Below are positions 5,841 to 7,370 of a stretch of 7,370 nt of DNA, in pieces. The notes beneath the pieces were generated by a model, which had not been told where the DNA came from, did not search any database, and saw only the letters and a program-made list of their open reading frames with translations. Made by a program: the position numbers and the translations under genes. This DNA comes from Oscillospiraceae bacterium (GTDB lineage Bacteria > Bacillota > Clostridia > Oscillospirales > Oscillospiraceae), in NCBI GenBank assembly GCA_021205585.1, contig JAJPXI010000159.1:1-7370 (forward strand), given 5' to 3'. Position 1 is the stretch's first letter; each line of letters begins with the position of its first letter.

Positions 5841-7100
5841 TTACAGGCTGGCCGGGTCGGTAACGACACCGGTTACGGCGCTGGCCGCCGCCACTGCGGG
5901 GCTGGCCAGAATGACCTCCGAGGTGACGTGGCCCATGCGGCCCACAAAATTGCGGTTGGTGGTGGAAATGGCTCGCTCTCCCGGGGCCAGAACGCCCATA
6001 TGTCCCCCCAGACAGGGGCCGCAGGTGGGGGTAGACACCGCTGCGCCCGCCTGGATGAAGATCTCCGTCAGACCCTCCCGCACGCAGCTGAGGTAGATTT
6101 CCTGGGTGGCGGGGATGACGATGCACCGCACCCCCTCGGCCACACTCCGGCCCTTCAGGATCTCCGCCGCCTCGCGCATATCCTTCAGCCGCCCGTTGGT
6201 GCAGGAGCCGATGACCACCTGCTGCACGGGCAGGCCGGCGGCCTGGCTGACCGTCTGGGTGTTGGAGGGCAGGTGGGGCAGGGAGACGGTGGGCTCCAGC
6301 CGGTCCAGGTCGATGACCACCCTTTGCTCGTACACCGCGTCCTCATCGGCCTGGAAGACCTGGTAGGGGCGGCTGACCCGCTGGGCCACATAGTCCAGGC
6401 ACCGCTGATCCACGGGGAAAATGCCGTTTTTCGCCCCGGCCTCGATGGCCATGTTGCAGATGGTGAACCGGTCGTCCATCTCCAGCTCCGCCACGCCCTC
6501 CCCGGTGAACTCCAGGGAGCGGTACAGAGCCCCGTCCACCCCAATCCGGCCGATCAGGTGCAGGATAATATCCTTCCCGGACACATAGGGGCGCAGGTGG
6601 CCGGTCAGCACCACCTGGATGGCGGCGGGGATTTTGAACCAGGCCGTGCCCGTGGCCATGCCGGCGGCCATGTCGGTGGAGCCGATGCCGGTGGAAAAGG
6701 CCCCCACCGCGCCGTAAGTACAGGTGTGGGAGTCCGCGCCGATGATCACGTCCCCGGGGGCGCACAGCCCCTGCTCCGGAATCAGGGCGTGCTCGATGCC
6801 CACCCGGCCCGTGTCGTAAAAATGGGTGATCCGGTACTTGCGGGCAAACTCCCTGGCCTGGGCGCACAGCTGGGCGGTGGCGATGTCCTTGCAGGGGGTG
6901 GAGTGATCCAGGACAAAGGCGATTTTCTCCCGGTCGAACACCTGGGTCAGTCCCGCCTTTTCAAATTCCGTGATGGCCACGGGGGCGGTAATGTCGTTGC
7001 CCATCACCAGGTCCAGCCTGGCCTCCACCAGCTGCCCGGCCTCCACCGAGGGCAGCCCGGCAGCCCGGGCCAGGATCTTCTGGGTCATGGTCATTCCCAT
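5841..7100 (-). CDS. leuC: 3-isopropylmalate dehydratase, large subunit
   Basis: This 419-residue aconitase-family protein is the catalytic large subunit that pairs with LeuD. The three cysteines that hold the 4Fe-4S cluster are in place: C300 in VIGSCTNGRLKDM, and C360 and C363 in PTCGPCLGGHMGVL. The active-site stretch GADSHTCTYGAVGAFSTGIGSTD is at 121-143, and AISTTNRNFVGRMGH lies near the C-terminus. Length and the separate LeuD match the two-subunit 420-residue class. The frame stays open to 7265, into the repeat, but GGAGG 8 nt before ATG 7100 and the family start (MTMTQKIL) fix the beginning there. It is the first gene of leuCDB in view. Only about 80 nt separate it from repeat copy B, and I found no convincing minus-strand promoter, T-box or attenuator in that space. 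Confidence 0.95.
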   Translation of the reverse strand: MGMTMTQKILARAAGLPSVEAGQLVEARLDLVMGNDITAPVAITEFEKAGLTQVFDREKIAFVLDHSTPCKDIATAQLCAQAREFARKYRITHFYDTGRVGIEHALIPEQGLCAPGDVIIGADSHTCTYGAVGAFSTGIGSTDMAAGMATGTAWFKIPAAIQVVLTGHLRPYVSGKDIILHLIGRIGVDGALYRSLEFTGEGVAELEMDDRFTICNMAIEAGAKNGIFPVDQRCLDYVAQRVSRPYQVFQADEDAVYEQRVVIDLDRLEPTVSLPHLPSNTQTVSQAAGLPVQQVVIGSCTNGRLKDMREAAEILKGRSVAEGVRCIVIPATQEIYLSCVREGLTEIFIQAGAAVSTPTCGPCLGGHMGVLAPGERAISTTNRNFVGRMGHVTSEVILASPAVAAASAVTGVVTDPASL

Positions 7101-7148
7101 TGTAAAAACCTCCAAACACGATTTCTTACAAGTAGTATGGCAGACCTC

Positions 7149-7178
7149 TTGCAAAAAGAATGTTACTCGTGATACAAT
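7149..7178 (+). promoter_or_regulatory. Possible promoter reading into repeat copy B, antisense to the leuC leader
   Basis: TTGCAA at 7149-7154 and TACAAT at 7173-7178 are separated by 18 nt. The expected start falls at about 7185, within a few bases of the left edge of the repeat. It points away from leuC, so it could drive a transcript of the repeat. Copy A has no matching promoter, because it directly follows the ATPase gene. The boxes match the consensus in 4 of 6 and 5 of 6 positions. Confidence 0.45.
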
Positions 7179-7180
7179 TA

Positions 7181-7370
7181 AGGAAGCGCTGATTAAATCG
7201 GCAAGAGCGGATGACGAGAAATTTTGCGACAAAAGAAGGCGTTGAAGCGCTGGCCGAATGGCCAATTCCTCTTTAGCGCAAATGCAGGGGGCGATGGCCG
7301 ATAGGCCATGCCCATCGCAAAAAGTGCAGGCATACTGTTCGCAGCCGTCTCCCGGCCAGCATAGCTGTCC
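7181..7370 (+). repeat. Dispersed repeat, copy B (non-coding, cut by the window end)
   Basis: The ungapped alignment with copy A runs from 7189 (170 of 182 bases identical) to the last base of the window. The left edge is probably AGGAAGCGCTG at 7181. This copy has extra pairing not found in copy A: TGGCC-GAAT-GGCCA at 7250-7263, and ATGGCC-GATA-GGCCAT at about 7293-7310. The left arm of the terminal hairpin reads CCGTCTCC instead of CCGTCACC. Copy B sits immediately upstream of leuC, where leu regulatory signals would be expected. Confidence 0.85.

Noticed and set aside
5928..7172. Long plus-strand open frame (414 codons) across leuC
   Set aside because: It is antisense to leuC, rich in Gly, His and Val from reversed G+C-rich codons, and lacks a ribosome site and any family resemblance.
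7101..7265. N-terminal extension of leuC by 55 residues
   Set aside because: The extension runs into the repeat and has no family homology, while GGAGG 8 nt before ATG 7100 gives a normal 419-residue LeuC.

Overview
The window looks like chromosomal DNA of a G+C-rich Firmicute. A gut-type clostridium of the Oscillospiraceae/Ruminococcaceae sort is my best guess. This rests on strong AGGAGG-type ribosome sites, TTGNNN-17-TATAAT promoters, a Firmicute-like THUMP methyltransferase, and a lone DUF4143-type ATPase of the kind common in gut clostridia. The assignment is an inference; there is no rRNA or other marker here.

Left part (1-2513). On the minus strand lies the first half of a THUMP-domain RNA methyltransferase. 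Its family homology stops abruptly at about position 93, just before the SAM-binding motif I. Bases 1 to about 92 are unrelated and could be the end of an inserted element. Diverging from it on the plus strand is a two-gene membrane operon: a short NfeD-like protein, then an SPFH (stomatin/QmcA-type) protein. A clear promoter stands at 753-781.

Middle part (2514-4267). A gene for a solitary AAA ATPase (AAA_14 plus DUF4143) lies here, visibly less G+C-rich than its neighbours. Just upstream of its TTGTAA-17-TATAAT promoter are three copies of a 13-bp direct repeat at an exact 23-bp period. After the ATPase gene comes a 324-bp gene-free stretch. Its first 190 bases are one copy of a dispersed repeat, and the rest is a string of hairpins between two convergent genes.

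Right part (4268-7370). The leucine operon leuC-leuD-leuB is read on the minus strand, with a 14-nt gap between leuC and leuD and an ATGA overlap between leuD and leuB. It encodes both subunits of isopropylmalate isomerase and isopropylmalate dehydrogenase, which are the second and third steps of leucine synthesis. leuA is not in view. The window ends in a second copy of the dispersed repeat, 170/182 identical to the first without gaps and in the same orientation. The leuCDB operon is therefore bracketed by direct repeats. A shorter, degenerate relative of the repeat lies between the NfeD and SPFH genes.

The protein-coding content is mostly ordinary. The points worth a second look are the structured repeat family, the triple repeat at the ATPase promoter, and the broken methyltransferase gene. 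I did not find a clear new multi-gene system.
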